From positions 930,001-994,000 of the forward strand of contig NZ_OZ209244.1 in assembly GCF_964642095.1 (NCBI RefSeq): a DNA stretch of 64,000 nucleotides, given 5' to 3'. Positions 1 through 8,004 of this stretch are shown here, piece by piece (the stretch's first letter is position 1; every line of letters begins with the position of its first letter). This DNA comes from Fretibacterium fastidiosum. Lineage in GTDB: Bacteria > Synergistota > Synergistia > Synergistales > Aminobacteriaceae. Position numbers and translations under genes: made by a program. The notes under the pieces are model-generated. The model did no database searches, was not told the origin of the DNA, and worked only from the letters and a program-made list of their open reading frames with translations.

Positions 1-2106
1 GACTTCTTCGGCGTGGACAGCGCGGGGATGATGCTCTCCGCCGAGGAGCTGGGCCTGCCGGACGTGGACTCCCCCGACGGGCTCCTGATCCTGCCCCCGG
101 ACACCCCAGCAGGCGTCCCGGCGGAGGCCCTCTACCACCTGGGGGATACGGTGCTCGACGTCTCCGTCACCCCGAACCGCGGCGACCTCCTGAGCCTCCT
201 CGGTCTGGCCAGGGAGCTGAAGGGGCTCTTCCCCGACGCGACGCTCAGGACGCCCGCCTGGATGGCGCCCCTGAAGCAGGAGGAGGACTGGACGGAGCGG
301 TTCGGCGCTATCTCCCTGCCGGACCGGGGTTGCCTGTGCTACCGCCTGGGGCTGGCCACGGGCGCCAAGATCGGGCCGTCGCCCCTGACGGCGCGGATCG
401 ACCTGAGCCACATGGGCATGAGGCCGCTCACCAACGCTGTGGACGCCACGAACTACGTCATGCTGGCGCTGGGACAGCCCCTCCACGCCTTCGACCTCAA
501 CACGCTGCCGGAGCGGGAGATCACGGTGCGCGCCGCCCGCGAGGGTGAGCGCATGACGACCCTGGACGACAAGGAGCGCCTCCTGACGGAGCGCGACATG
601 CTCATCACGAGCGGCGGGACCCCCATCGCGCTGGCCGGCGTGATGGGAGGAAAGCAGACCGGCATCGCTGAGGACACCCGAACGATCGTGGTGGAGAGCG
701 CCTGCTTCTCCCCCGTGCGGGTGGGACACACGGCCCGTCGCCTCGGCATCACCTCGGAGGCTGCCTTCCGCTTCTCCCGAACGGTGGACCCCACCCTCTC
801 CGGAACGGCTCTATCCGCGGCGCTTTCCCTCCTGCGCGACTGGTGCGGAGCGGACGTGAGCTGCCGTCCGCTGTCCGCCGAAAACGCCCTCCCGACCCCG
901 AAGCCCGTGACCCTGACGCGGCGCAAGCTCTCCGTCTACCTGTCCTTCGACGACATGGACGGGGCTCAGAGGATCCTCGAGGGCTTCGGCATCGCGCGCC
1001 ACGGCGGGACGGAGGACGCCCGGACCTTCCTGCCCCCAAGCTGGAGGCCGGACGTCGCCATCGAGGAGGACCTCATCGAGGAGGTCGGCCGATTCCGGGG
1101 CTACAACGACGAGCCGGGCCGCCTGCCGGGCGAGATGCCCGTCCGCGCGGAGGTGGGCTCTCCCACCAGCCTGGCCGCCGCCCTGCGCAGCGCCCTCGTG
1201 GCGCGCGGCTACACCGAGGTCATGACCTACAGCTTCCTGCCCGATGACTTTCCGGCCCGGCTGCACCTGCCGGACGAGGACCTGCGGGCGCACCCATTGA
1301 CGCTGGCCAACCCGATCAGCCGCGACCAGATCGCCATGCGCACTACCCTCGTGCCGGGGCTGCTCATGGGGCTTCGGACGACCCTGGCCTCCGGCTGGCG
1401 CGGCGCGGTGCGGACGTTCGAGCAGGGGCGCGCCTTCCTGAGGACCGCGCCCGACGCGGCGGAACACGTGGAGATCGACCGCGTGGCGGGCCTGGCCTTC
1501 AACGGCACGGACCCCCGCACGCCCTGGAAGGGGCAGGAGGAGGACTTCTACAGCGTCCGTGCGGACGTCGAGGCGCTGCTCCTGGGGCGGGGGCTCACGC
1601 CGCGCTTCGTGCCGGGCAAAGAGCCCTTCGCCCACTCCGGGCAGACGGCCGAGGTGCGGGCCGTCACGCCGGAGGGGGAGAAGCGGATCGGCTGGCTGGC
1701 CCGCCTGAAACCGGCCCTGGAACAGGAGCTGGACGTGACGGGGCCGGTCTGTCTCTTCGAGCTGGACCTTGCACCCCTCGAGGAGCTGCGCAAGCCGAGC
1801 TACAGGCCCGGTAGCCCCTTCCCCGCCTCCCTGCGCGACATCTCCATGTTCGTGCCGGCGGGCCGCGACCAGGACGAGGTGGCTGCGGACGTCCGCGGGG
1901 CTGCCCACGAGGCGGGGGGCAACATCCTGGAGACGCTTCGCCTCTTCGACGTCTACGCGGGGAAGGGCGTGCCCGACGGCTTCGTCAGCATGGCCTACTC
2001 GCTGAACTACCGCGCCCCCGACCGTACCCTGAAGGACGAGGAAGTGGAGTCCATCCACCGAAAGGTGCGGGACGCCCTGACACGGAAAGGGTACAATATA
2101 CGGTAA
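1..2106 (+). CDS. pheT: Phenylalanyl-tRNA synthetase beta subunit (5' truncated by window edge)
   Basis: The beta chain of the (alpha-beta)2 enzyme that charges tRNA-Phe in the cytoplasm. The reading frame is open from base 1, so the gene starts upstream and the first in-frame GTG at 13 is not a real start. About 700 residues are visible of the usual 780-810. The N-terminal tRNA-binding domain is partly missing. The B3/4 editing region follows (from about residue 105), then B5 (about 300-370) and the catalytic-core-like region with GYTEVMTYSFL. The C-terminal ferredoxin-fold anticodon-binding domain starts near PFPASLRDISMFVP. pheS should lie just upstream outside the window. The pheT-zapA neighbourhood is seen in many bacteria. 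Confidence 0.97.
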   Translation, partial: DFFGVDSAGMMLSAEELGLPDVDSPDGLLILPPDTPAGVPAEALYHLGDTVLDVSVTPNRGDLLSLLGLARELKGLFPDATLRTPAWMAPLKQEEDWTERFGAISLPDRGCLCYRLGLATGAKIGPSPLTARIDLSHMGMRPLTNAVDATNYVMLALGQPLHAFDLNTLPEREITVRAAREGERMTTLDDKERLLTERDMLITSGGTPIALAGVMGGKQTGIAEDTRTIVVESACFSPVRVGHTARRLGITSEAAFRFSRTVDPTLSGTALSAALSLLRDWCGADVSCRPLSAENALPTPKPVTLTRRKLSVYLSFDDMDGAQRILEGFGIARHGGTEDARTFLPPSWRPDVAIEEDLIEEVGRFRGYNDEPGRLPGEMPVRAEVGSPTSLAAALRSALVARGYTEVMTYSFLPDDFPARLHLPDEDLRAHPLTLANPISRDQIAMRTTLVPGLLMGLRTTLASGWRGAVRTFEQGRAFLRTAPDAAEHVEIDRVAGLAFNGTDPRTPWKGQEEDFYSVRADVEALLLGRGLTPRFVPGKEPFAHSGQTAEVRAVTPEGEKRIGWLARLKPALEQELDVTGPVCLFELDLAPLEELRKPSYRPGSPFPASLRDISMFVPAGRDQDEVAADVRGAAHEAGGNILETLRLFDVYAGKGVPDGFVSMAYSLNYRAPDRTLKDEEVESIHRKVRDALTRKGYNIR

Positions 2107-2113
2107 GTCATCC

Positions 2114-2146
2114 CGGCCCTGTCGGGCCTCCGGCCCGGCAGGGCCG
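2114..2146. terminator. GC-rich hairpin after pheT
   Basis: Two 15-base arms (2114-2128 and 2132-2146) pair at 14 of 15 positions around a three-base loop. No T-run follows, so it may be an attenuating or RNA-processing hairpin instead of a classical intrinsic terminator. It lies between the pheT stop and the next ribosome binding site. Confidence 0.35.
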
Positions 2147-2176
2147 TCCCGTGCGGCAGAGGAGTTGTGATAACGG

Positions 2177-2461
2177 ATGGAACTGAAGAGCATCGAGAAC
2201 CTTGTGGATCGCCTCGCGGAGCGGATCGAAACGCTGATCGAGGAGCGGGACGACCTGCGGCGCGAGGTGGACCGCCTCAATGCCTGCGTCGCCGAGCGCG
2301 ACGAGGAGTGCGTCCGCGTCCGCCAGGAGATGGCGCGGACCATCGAGGAGGCGGCGGACGAGTCCGCGCACGTGGAGCGCAGCGGCACGGAGATCGAGGC
2401 GAAGCTCCAGACCCTGAACGACCGCCTCATCGAACTCGTGATGGAACAGCAGCGGGGCTGA
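2177..2461 (+). CDS. Small coiled-coil protein, possibly ZapB-like
   Basis: A 94-residue, highly charged protein that is almost entirely predicted coiled coil, with heptad-like leucines and long Glu/Arg runs (for example LVDRLAERIETLIEERDD near the N terminus). It has no signal peptide or membrane segment. A GGAG at 2161-2164 lies 12 bases before the ATG. It ends five bases before the GTG of a ZapA-like gene, so the two are probably translated together. The size and context suggest a FtsZ-ring accessory like ZapB, but sequence similarity within such short coiled coils is weak and the function is inferred from the neighbour. Confidence 0.7.
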   Translation: MELKSIENLVDRLAERIETLIEERDDLRREVDRLNACVAERDEECVRVRQEMARTIEEAADESAHVERSGTEIEAKLQTLNDRLIELVMEQQRG

Positions 2462-2466
2462 CGGTC

Positions 2467-2814
2467 GTGAAGGCGCCAAGGAACGTGCCCCTGACCGTCG
2501 GAAAGAGGACCTATACCATCAAGACCCCGCTGGACGACGCGGCGCTCTCCCGCGTGCAGGCCCTGCTCCGCGACGCCTGCGGAGACCCAGCCCGCGGGAC
2601 GGGTCAGGAGGAACTGATGCTCCTGGCCTGCCTGAAGCTCGCCTACTCCCTGGACACGCTGACGGAGCGCCTGGAGGTGCTGGCGGACCGCCTCTCCGAT
2701 GCGGAGGGCCTCCGGAAGGCGCCCTCCGTCTCCGGGGCCTCCGGGAGGGCCACGGACGAAGGGGAGGAAGCCAGCGAAGAGGACCGCAAGAGCGGATTTC
2801 CTGCGCCGCGATGA
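2467..2814 (+). CDS. zapA: Cell division protein ZapA-like
   Basis: A 115-residue protein. The start chosen is GTG 2467, because the upstream part of the same open frame overlaps the preceding gene. The N-terminal region, VPLTVGKRTYTIKTPLDD, matches the beta-strand 'I.g..y.i..' pattern of ZapA. The middle is a helix (ELMLLACLKLAYSLDTLTER) that would dimerise. The last 35 residues are a low-complexity Ser/Glu/Arg tail not typical of ZapA. ZapA family members cross-link FtsZ filaments at midcell. Position downstream of pheT supports the call; the tail and modest similarity keep confidence moderate. Confidence 0.65.
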   Translation: MKAPRNVPLTVGKRTYTIKTPLDDAALSRVQALLRDACGDPARGTGQEELMLLACLKLAYSLDTLTERLEVLADRLSDAEGLRKAPSVSGASGRATDEGEEASEEDRKSGFPAPR

Positions 2815-2904
2815 CCGCGAAGGGCGACGGTCCGGCGGGGGAGCGCGGGCTGCAGGGCAGCGCGTCATTTCAGGGCCGCCGGTGCGGCAGAGGGGATTGA
2901 TTTC

Positions 2905-4437
2905 ATGGAATTTCAGATGGGGCTGGGGATCGTATTGGTGCTGGCGTTGATCGTCGGCGTGGGGCTCTGGTCGGGCAGGAGGGTGAAGAGCAAGGCGGAC
3001 TTCCTGACCGGCGGTGGCCAGGCGGGGCCCGCTCTGGTCTGTGGCGCGCTGATGGGGAGCCTCGTCAGCGCCCAGTCCACGATCGGCTCCGCGCAGATGG
3101 CCTTTTACTACGGCCTGACGGCCTGGTGGTTCACCCTGGGTTCGGGGCTGGGCTGTCTCCTCATGGCCCTGGGCTACGTCCGCGCCCTCCGGGCCAGCGG
3201 CTGCGTGACGGAGCTGCAGGTCATCTCGAAGGAGTACGGCGGAGCGGCGGAGAGCGTCGGAGCCGTGCTGAGCGCCCTGGGCATCTTCATCACCGTGCTG
3301 TCTCAGATCATCGCCTGCATCGGGCTCTTCACGATCCTGTTCCCCAACCTCTCCATAGCGTGGGCCGCAGTCCTGACCGTGGCCGTGATGGGCTGTTATG
3401 TCGTGTTCGGCGGCGCCTGGGGGGCGGGCATGGGCGGCGTGGTGAAGGTGGCCCTGCTCTACCTGGCCTTTATGGCCGGCATCGTGCTGGTGCTGCGCTG
3501 CGAGGGCGGGCTTCCGGGGCTGGCGGAGACGCTCTCGAACCTCCTGGCGGGCACCCCCCTGGGGATGGTCCAGCGCGCCGCCGCCAACGTGCCCAACGTA
3601 GCGGACGGAGGGGACCTGGCACAACGCTTCGCCAGCCTCACCGCCCGGGGGCTCCCCACGGACATGGGCTCCTGCCTGTCCCTCATCGTGGGGGTCCTCT
3701 CCACCCAGACCTACGCACAGGCCGTCTGGAGCGCCAAAACGGACGCGGCGGCGCGCAGGGGCGTGCTGATCAGCGCCCTCCTGATCCCCATCCTCGGAGC
3801 CGCGGGCATCCTCATGGGGCTCTCGGTGCGCGCCCACTACATCACTCAGGCGGAGGCGGAGGCGCTCGCCGCCGCGGGACAGGCCATCCCTGACCTTCCG
3901 GTCCTGGCCAGCACGCTGCACGTGCTGCCGGCCTTCGCCATGGACCACATGCCGCCGCTGATGGCCGGCGCCGTGCTGGGGACGCTCCTGATCACGGTGA
4001 TCGGCGGCGGGGCGGGGCTGTCGCTGGGCATGGCCACCATCCTGGTGGAGGACCTGTACCGGCGCGCCACGAAGCGCATCGACACCGCCTCGAAGGAGCT
4101 CCTGGCGACGCGCCTCACCATCGTGGGGATCCTCGCCGTCGGGGCGGCGCTGGCCGTCCTCGCCCACGACAGCAAGCTGAACGACCTGGGCTTCCTCTCC
4201 ATGGGCCTGCGGGGGGCGGTGGTGTTCGCCCCCATGACCTGCGCACTGATGATGAAGGGGCGCATTCGTCCACCCTTCATCATGGCCGCGATCGTGCTCG
4301 GCCCGTCGGCGGTGGCGGCCGTCCCCCTCCTGAGCCTGCCCGTGGACCCGATCCTGAGCGGCACGGCAGTCTCCATCGCCTGCTGCCTCGCGGGGCTGAT
4401 CTTCCAGCCATCCAGGGAAGTACGGGCCAGGGCCTGA
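2905..4437 (+). CDS. Sodium:solute symporter (SSS family)
   Basis: A 510-residue integral membrane protein with about 13 hydrophobic helices and the SSS-family N-terminal pattern: a first helix, then GLWSGRRVKSKADFLTGG, then GALMGSLVSAQSTIGSAQMA with the small-residue-rich helix that lines the sodium site in LeuT-fold carriers. Members couple Na+ entry to uptake of amino acids, sugars or organic acids across the cytoplasmic membrane. The substrate cannot be assigned. The region upstream (2815-2904) contains a ribosome binding site but no clear promoter. Downstream lies a perfect 40-bp palindrome and then mobile DNA. Confidence 0.9.
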   Translation: MEFQMGLGIVLVLALIVGVGLWSGRRVKSKADFLTGGGQAGPALVCGALMGSLVSAQSTIGSAQMAFYYGLTAWWFTLGSGLGCLLMALGYVRALRASGCVTELQVISKEYGGAAESVGAVLSALGIFITVLSQIIACIGLFTILFPNLSIAWAAVLTVAVMGCYVVFGGAWGAGMGGVVKVALLYLAFMAGIVLVLRCEGGLPGLAETLSNLLAGTPLGMVQRAAANVPNVADGGDLAQRFASLTARGLPTDMGSCLSLIVGVLSTQTYAQAVWSAKTDAAARRGVLISALLIPILGAAGILMGLSVRAHYITQAEAEALAAAGQAIPDLPVLASTLHVLPAFAMDHMPPLMAGAVLGTLLITVIGGGAGLSLGMATILVEDLYRRATKRIDTASKELLATRLTIVGILAVGAALAVLAHDSKLNDLGFLSMGLRGAVVFAPMTCALMMKGRIRPPFIMAAIVLGPSAVAAVPLLSLPVDPILSGTAVSIACCLAGLIFQPSREVRARA

Positions 4438-4502
4438 TCCTGGCGGAGCGCGGGGAGGAAACAGAGGCCAACGCACCCATTCTCGGAACATCGCCCCTTG
4501 CC

Positions 4503-4542
4503 TGTTGAAGATTTTTGCAGTAAACTGCAAAAATCTTCAACA
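4503..4542. terminator. Perfect 40-bp palindrome downstream of the symporter
   Basis: Two 19-base arms pair perfectly (4503-4521 with 4524-4542) around a two-base AA centre. The arms contain an A/T-rich stretch flanked by TGTTGAAG and CTTCAACA. It sits 66 bases after the symporter stop, a terminator position, but it lacks a GC-rich stem top and a separate T-run. It could act as a bidirectional terminator or be a relic of an inserted element. Confidence 0.5.
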
Positions 4543-4691
4543 GAAGGTGTGCTGCATGGAAATCAAAAGAGACCGTTACCTGATACCAATTCGCGTTTAA
4601 AGAAAGGTGTCAGGCGACAGTATAAACTGACCCATAGGCGACAGAGGAAACTGACCCACCCTCAGAGGAAAGATGAGGGGAGGGGTTTTGT

Positions 4692-5999
4692 ATGGTTCAG
4701 CGTTCTGCCAAACTGTTGAGTGGAACAACCCTACAGTTGGCAGGTGAGGGAGCTATCAAACATCAGGACGAAGTTTCAGCCATGCTGCGGCTTCATTCTC
4801 AGGGATGGAGCATCCACAAATTATCGAGGGAGTTCTCCATGAGCCGGGTTACGGTTCGTAAATACCTCCGCAACGGCGGAGTTGTGAAGTACAACCTTAC
4901 GGACAAGCGTGTTTTTCAGGGAGCCCTTCGGGGTCACGAGGACTGGCTCCACGAGAAATTTTTTCAGCACGGCGGTAATGCCGACGTTATCCGGCAGGAG
5001 TTGGAGTCGGAGAAGGGGATAGCCGTTTCGCTGCGTACGGTAGAGCGTGCAGTGCAGGCGCATCGTGAGGTTTTAGGCCGGGAGGCTTTAGCAACCGTTC
5101 GCTTTGAGACGCCCCCAGGCCATCAAATGCAGATAGACTTTGGAGAGAAGAGAGTCCTGATAGGGGGGACTGAGGTCAAGGTGCACTTTTTTGTCTCGAA
5201 GCTTGGGTACTCCCGTCGTCTCTACGTTAAAGCCTTCGAGCATGAGAACCAACAGGCTTGGTTTCAGGGGATGGAGGATTCCTTTGCGTATTTTGGAGGA
5301 GTTCCTGCGGAGGTTTTGACGGACAATCCCCGGGCTTTGGTCACAGAGCACAACCCCAGGACACGAGAGCTTTTGCTGAACGAGAAGTTCAAAGCGTTTG
5401 CAGATTATTGGGGCTTCACCCCACGGGCTTGCGCGCCCTTCCGGGCCCGCACGAAGGGAAAGGTGGAGAACGGGGTCCGTTACGTGAAGCGGAACTGCAT
5501 CGCGGGTCGGGAGTTCTCAAGCTGGTCGGATATGGAACGGCATATTGCGAACTGGCTTCGTACGGAGTCGGACGGGCGGGTGTTGACAGATGCCTCGGAC
5601 ACGCCGTTGTGCCGTTTTGAGTCGACGGAGAGAGCAGCGCTCCGGCCCGCTCATGGCAGAGCCCCGTTTGTCCAGGTCCGGGAGTATGTGAGGAAGGTGC
5701 CCTCGGACGCCCATGTGGTTGTGGACACGAACCGTTACAGTGTGCCGTGGTCGGCCATCGGCAAACGTGTCCAGGTGCAGGTTACAGAAGCGGAGGTCGT
5801 GATTTACCAGTCTGACGGTACGGAGTTGGCGCGGCATGTCCTGCAGCCCGGCACGCACCAGAAGAGCACGGACAAGGAGCACCTTAGAGGAATTATGTAT
5901 TGTGGTGGGGAGGGGGAAAGCTCCTCTTTGCGCGTGGTCACGACAGATTCCTTGAGCCGTCCGCTGAGTGAGTACGAAGAAGCAGTGCAGGCGTCATGA
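4692..5999 (+). CDS. istA: IS21-family transposase IstA
   Basis: A 435-residue DDE transposase that cuts and joins IS21 ends. A helix-turn-helix near residues 30-60 (WSIHKLSREFSMSRVTVRKYL) should bind the terminal repeats. The integrase core shows the three acidic positions: Asp in HQMQIDFGEK, Asp in PAEVLTDNPRALV and Glu in TKGKVENGVRYVKRN. A strong GGGGAGGGG lies six bases before the ATG. Its last four bases overlap the start of istB, the usual translational coupling in this family. Confidence 0.96.
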   Translation: MVQRSAKLLSGTTLQLAGEGAIKHQDEVSAMLRLHSQGWSIHKLSREFSMSRVTVRKYLRNGGVVKYNLTDKRVFQGALRGHEDWLHEKFFQHGGNADVIRQELESEKGIAVSLRTVERAVQAHREVLGREALATVRFETPPGHQMQIDFGEKRVLIGGTEVKVHFFVSKLGYSRRLYVKAFEHENQQAWFQGMEDSFAYFGGVPAEVLTDNPRALVTEHNPRTRELLLNEKFKAFADYWGFTPRACAPFRARTKGKVENGVRYVKRNCIAGREFSSWSDMERHIANWLRTESDGRVLTDASDTPLCRFESTERAALRPAHGRAPFVQVREYVRKVPSDAHVVVDTNRYSVPWSAIGKRVQVQVTEAEVVIYQSDGTELARHVLQPGTHQKSTDKEHLRGIMYCGGEGESSSLRVVTTDSLSRPLSEYEEAVQAS

Positions 6000-6778
6000 G
6001 CAAGGTTATTGACGAGGAGCATTTCATGAGTCTGCTGGGTCGTCTGAAGCTGACTGGCATTCGAGAGAATCTGGATACTTTGTTGGACGCAGCGTCCAAG
6101 GAGGGGCTGAGCTACCGCGAGGTTTTGTACCGTCTTTGCTGCGAGGAGGCGCGGCATAAGGACATCCGTCGAATCCAGATGGGGCTGAGGATCGCCCACT
6201 TCCCGTGTGTGAGGACGCTTGATGGTTTCGATTGGGGATCGAGTTCAGCGGACCGTCGTCAGCTTGAGGAGCTGAGTCACTGTCGGTGGGTGGCGAATGG
6301 GGACAGTTTGCTTTTTCTGGGACCGCCCGGAGTGGGTAAAACGCATCTGGCTATAGCTCTGGGCAGAGCGTCGATAGAGCGGGGCTACTCGGTTCTGTTC
6401 ACCACGGCGGTTGCCTTGCTGGCGAGTCTGAGCAAGAGCAAGAATGAGCTTCGTCTTGAGGAGCGGTTGTCCTTTTTCAGCAAGCCGAAGCTGCTGATAG
6501 TAGACGAGCTGGGTTACCTTCCCCTTGAGCGCGAAAGCGCGCACCTGTTTTTTCAGCTTGTGTCCAGGAGATACGAGAGGGGCAGCCTTCTTCTGACGAG
6601 TAACCGGAGCGTATCGGAATGGGGGGACGTGTTTGGAGACAACGTCGTGGCCACTGCAACTTTAGACCGCCTGCTGCACCACTCGACGGTGGTGACGCTT
6701 CGGGGGGACAGTTATCGGCTGCTTGAAAAGCGCCGTTCGGGCTTAATGCGAAAGGAGCAGGATATCGCAGGACAATGA
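5996..6778 (+). CDS. istB: IS21-family ATPase helper IstB
   Basis: A 260-residue AAA+ ATPase that assists IstA by target-DNA binding. Walker A (FLGPPGVGKTHLAIALG) lies near residue 105-120 and Walker B (LLIVDELGYLP) near 165. A DnaC-like fold is typical of the family. The start overlaps the istA stop by four bases. The length is normal (about 250 residues) and no frameshift was seen, so the element may still be active. Confidence 0.96.
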   Translation: MSKVIDEEHFMSLLGRLKLTGIRENLDTLLDAASKEGLSYREVLYRLCCEEARHKDIRRIQMGLRIAHFPCVRTLDGFDWGSSSADRRQLEELSHCRWVANGDSLLFLGPPGVGKTHLAIALGRASIERGYSVLFTTAVALLASLSKSKNELRLEERLSFFSKPKLLIVDELGYLPLERESAHLFFQLVSRRYERGSLLLTSNRSVSEWGDVFGDNVVATATLDRLLHHSTVVTLRGDSYRLLEKRRSGLMRKEQDIAGQ

Positions 6779-7290
6779 ACAGGGCTCAAGGGGGGTCAGT
6801 TTTCGATGTCGCCCATGGGTCAATTTTGCATGTCGCTTGACAAAAGGCAAGAAAGGCCCCCCTGATGGAGCCCCTAAGCGACCTGCACAGCTCACTGCGT
6901 TCGCTGGCAGTTTGCTTATGCAAGGGGGGCTGCCCTGAAGGGGCTGGGTGACGGCCCGTGAGCAAGGGCGAACGGCAGCCGGAAGGCTCCCCGAAGGGGA
7001 GGGGTGTTTTTCATAAGACGCGCCTGTCTGACATTCCCCGTCAACGCCTCCACAAGGCAATCCATTGCCTTGTTTCGGCACAGCCGACCGACCGGCCGCC
7101 GCAATCCTCCCGAAAGATCGGCTTGCGTGAGGCCGGTCGTCTGGCCGAACCCCTCCGGTTCGCTGACGCGAACCACCTCCCCTTTCAGGGGAGGCAATCC
7201 ATATTAAACGCGAATTGGTATGATCTTCCAGCCGAAGCACACGGGCGCCCTGACCTGATCGGTCCCCGCGCCCCAAAGCACAAACAAAGG

Positions 7291-7329
7291 GAGAGGGCCG
7301 ATGGGGCGACGCGCCCCATCGGCCCTCTC
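7291..7329 (-). terminator. Strong 18-bp hairpin downstream of the pyridoxamine-oxidase-like gene
   Basis: Perfect 18-base arms (7291-7308 and 7312-7329) enclose a three-base loop. Read on the minus strand, the stem is followed by CCTTTGTTTGTG, a weak T-rich tail. It lies 64 bases beyond the stop of the minus-strand gene at 7394, in the correct place for transcription termination. Confidence 0.6.
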
Positions 7330-7393
7330 GTACCGGCCTTCCTTCAATCCGGCCCGTCCGGGCGACGTCTCGTCCCCCGGACGAGACCGTCCG

Positions 7394-7786
7394 TTAGAGC
7401 TCCTTCTTGTTCTCGGCGCCCGGCGTCGTCACGATGACCTTCGCGGGCGTGATGACGAGAGCGCCCTTGGCGGTGGCCGCCCCGTTGAACATCTTTTCGA
7501 CCATGGCCTTGAAGGTGTCCACGACGGCCCCCTCCGTGACGTACTCCGCAGTTCCCTTGACCTGGTAGCCCTGCAGGCTCTGCGGATCGTAAACCGATAC
7601 GGCGATCCTGCCGTTCTCCCGGACGTTCTTGAGGGTGGTGTCGAGGAACACGTCGCCAACGACCAGCTTCCCGTCTTCGCTCACGTCCTTGAACGCCACC
7701 GGAACGACGTTCGGCCCATCGGCAGAGCAGGTGGCCAGGTCCCACATGGCGCTCTTCAGCAGCTTCTTTACCTCTTCGTTCAACAT
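7394..7786 (-). CDS. Pyridoxamine 5'-phosphate oxidase-like (FMN-binding split-barrel) protein
   Basis: A 130-residue protein with the split-barrel pattern: a short helix (LNEEVKKLLKSAMWDLATCS), then strands GPNVVPVAFKDV and KLVVGDVFLDTTLKNVRENGRIAVSVYD. Small family members bind FMN, F420 or haem and often reduce or sense small molecules. Start ATG 7786 is preferred over an upstream GTG because the GGAGG ribosome binding site overlaps that GTG. It is transcribed divergently from an HxlR regulator. HxlR genes often control adjacent flavoprotein-type genes, so redox or electrophile stress is a plausible but unproven role. Confidence 0.85.
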   Translation of the reverse strand: MLNEEVKKLLKSAMWDLATCSADGPNVVPVAFKDVSEDGKLVVGDVFLDTTLKNVRENGRIAVSVYDPQSLQGYQVKGTAEYVTEGAVVDTFKAMVEKMFNGAATAKGALVITPAKVIVTTPGAENKKEL

Positions 7787-7857
7787 CCGTATCGCCTCCA
7801 CTGGGTCGTGTCTTGCACAGCGCTGCGCTCCGTTGCCTCGTTCCTCATCGCGGCTTT

Positions 7858-7885
7858 ATTTTAGCATCGCCACTCCTTCCTTCAA
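7858..7885 (-). promoter_or_regulatory. Sigma70-type promoter for the split-barrel gene
   Basis: On the minus strand a -35 box TTGAAG (7880-7885) and a -10 box TAAAAT (7858-7863) are separated by 16 bases. It lies 72 bases upstream of the ATG at 7786 and just downstream of the direct repeats thought to bind the HxlR protein. Confidence 0.55.
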
Positions 7886-7895
7886 AGATATAAGC

Positions 7896-7930
7896 AAATT
7901 TATTAGCGACTCATAAATTTAATAGCCGCT
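7896..7930. promoter_or_regulatory. Candidate HxlR operator: two 16-bp direct repeats
   Basis: AAATTTATTAGCGACT (7896-7911) and AAATTTAATAGCCGCT (7915-7930) match at 14 of 16 positions and begin 19 bases apart, about two helical turns. HxlR-type winged-helix dimers typically bind paired repeats between divergent genes. The repeats lie immediately upstream of the minus-strand -35 box and 75 bases before the hxlR-type start. Confidence 0.55.
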
Positions 7931-8004
7931 ACAAATAACGAAGCGAGCGTGATATACTGAAGTTCTTCAACGAAGCCGCCGTTTGCACACGAAAAGAGGC
8001 CGTC

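Larger units (their letters stand above)
4608..6842 (+). mobile_element. IS21-family insertion sequence, apparently intact
   Basis: A 2235-bp element carrying istA and istB. The left end begins TGTCAGGCGACAG and the right end, read inward on the other strand, begins TGTCAAGCGACATG. Both ends contain the multiple terminal repeats typical of IS21, with two blocks of CTGACCCA/TTGACCCA plus GGCGACA. A perfect 5-bp target duplication, AAAGG, flanks it (4603-4607 and 6843-6847). Both genes are full length with catalytic motifs, and duplication and ends are undamaged, so the insertion looks recent. It sits just inside the left end of the family A element. Confidence 0.95.
4583..7221. mobile_element. 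Non-autonomous TIR element (family A, copy 1), split by an IS21 insertion
   Basis: An 18-base terminal sequence, ATACCAATTCGCGTTTAA at 4583-4600, is matched by its exact reverse complement at 7204-7221. Removing the IS21-family element and one copy of its target repeat leaves about 400 bp with no coding capacity. That interior is packed with short hairpins: stems GGTTCGC/GCGAACC, CCTCCCC/GGGGAGG, GGCAA/TTGCC and CGACCGGCC/GGCCGGTCG, plus the three-hairpin module at 6956-7001. A related copy lies at 42507-42990. The combination of perfect TIRs, a second copy and no transposase fits a MITE-like element. No clear target duplication was found outside the TIRs. Confidence 0.8.

Noticed and set aside
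811..4530. A very long minus-strand open frame of 1239 codons opposite pheT and the symporter
   Set aside because: It is antisense to well-supported genes, is Gln/His/Arg/Gly-rich and has no domain. High-GC codon bias on the coding strand leaves such frames open by chance.
6851..7437. Several open frames across the family A element
   Set aside because: They run through hairpins and overlap each other; none has a ribosome site or domain.
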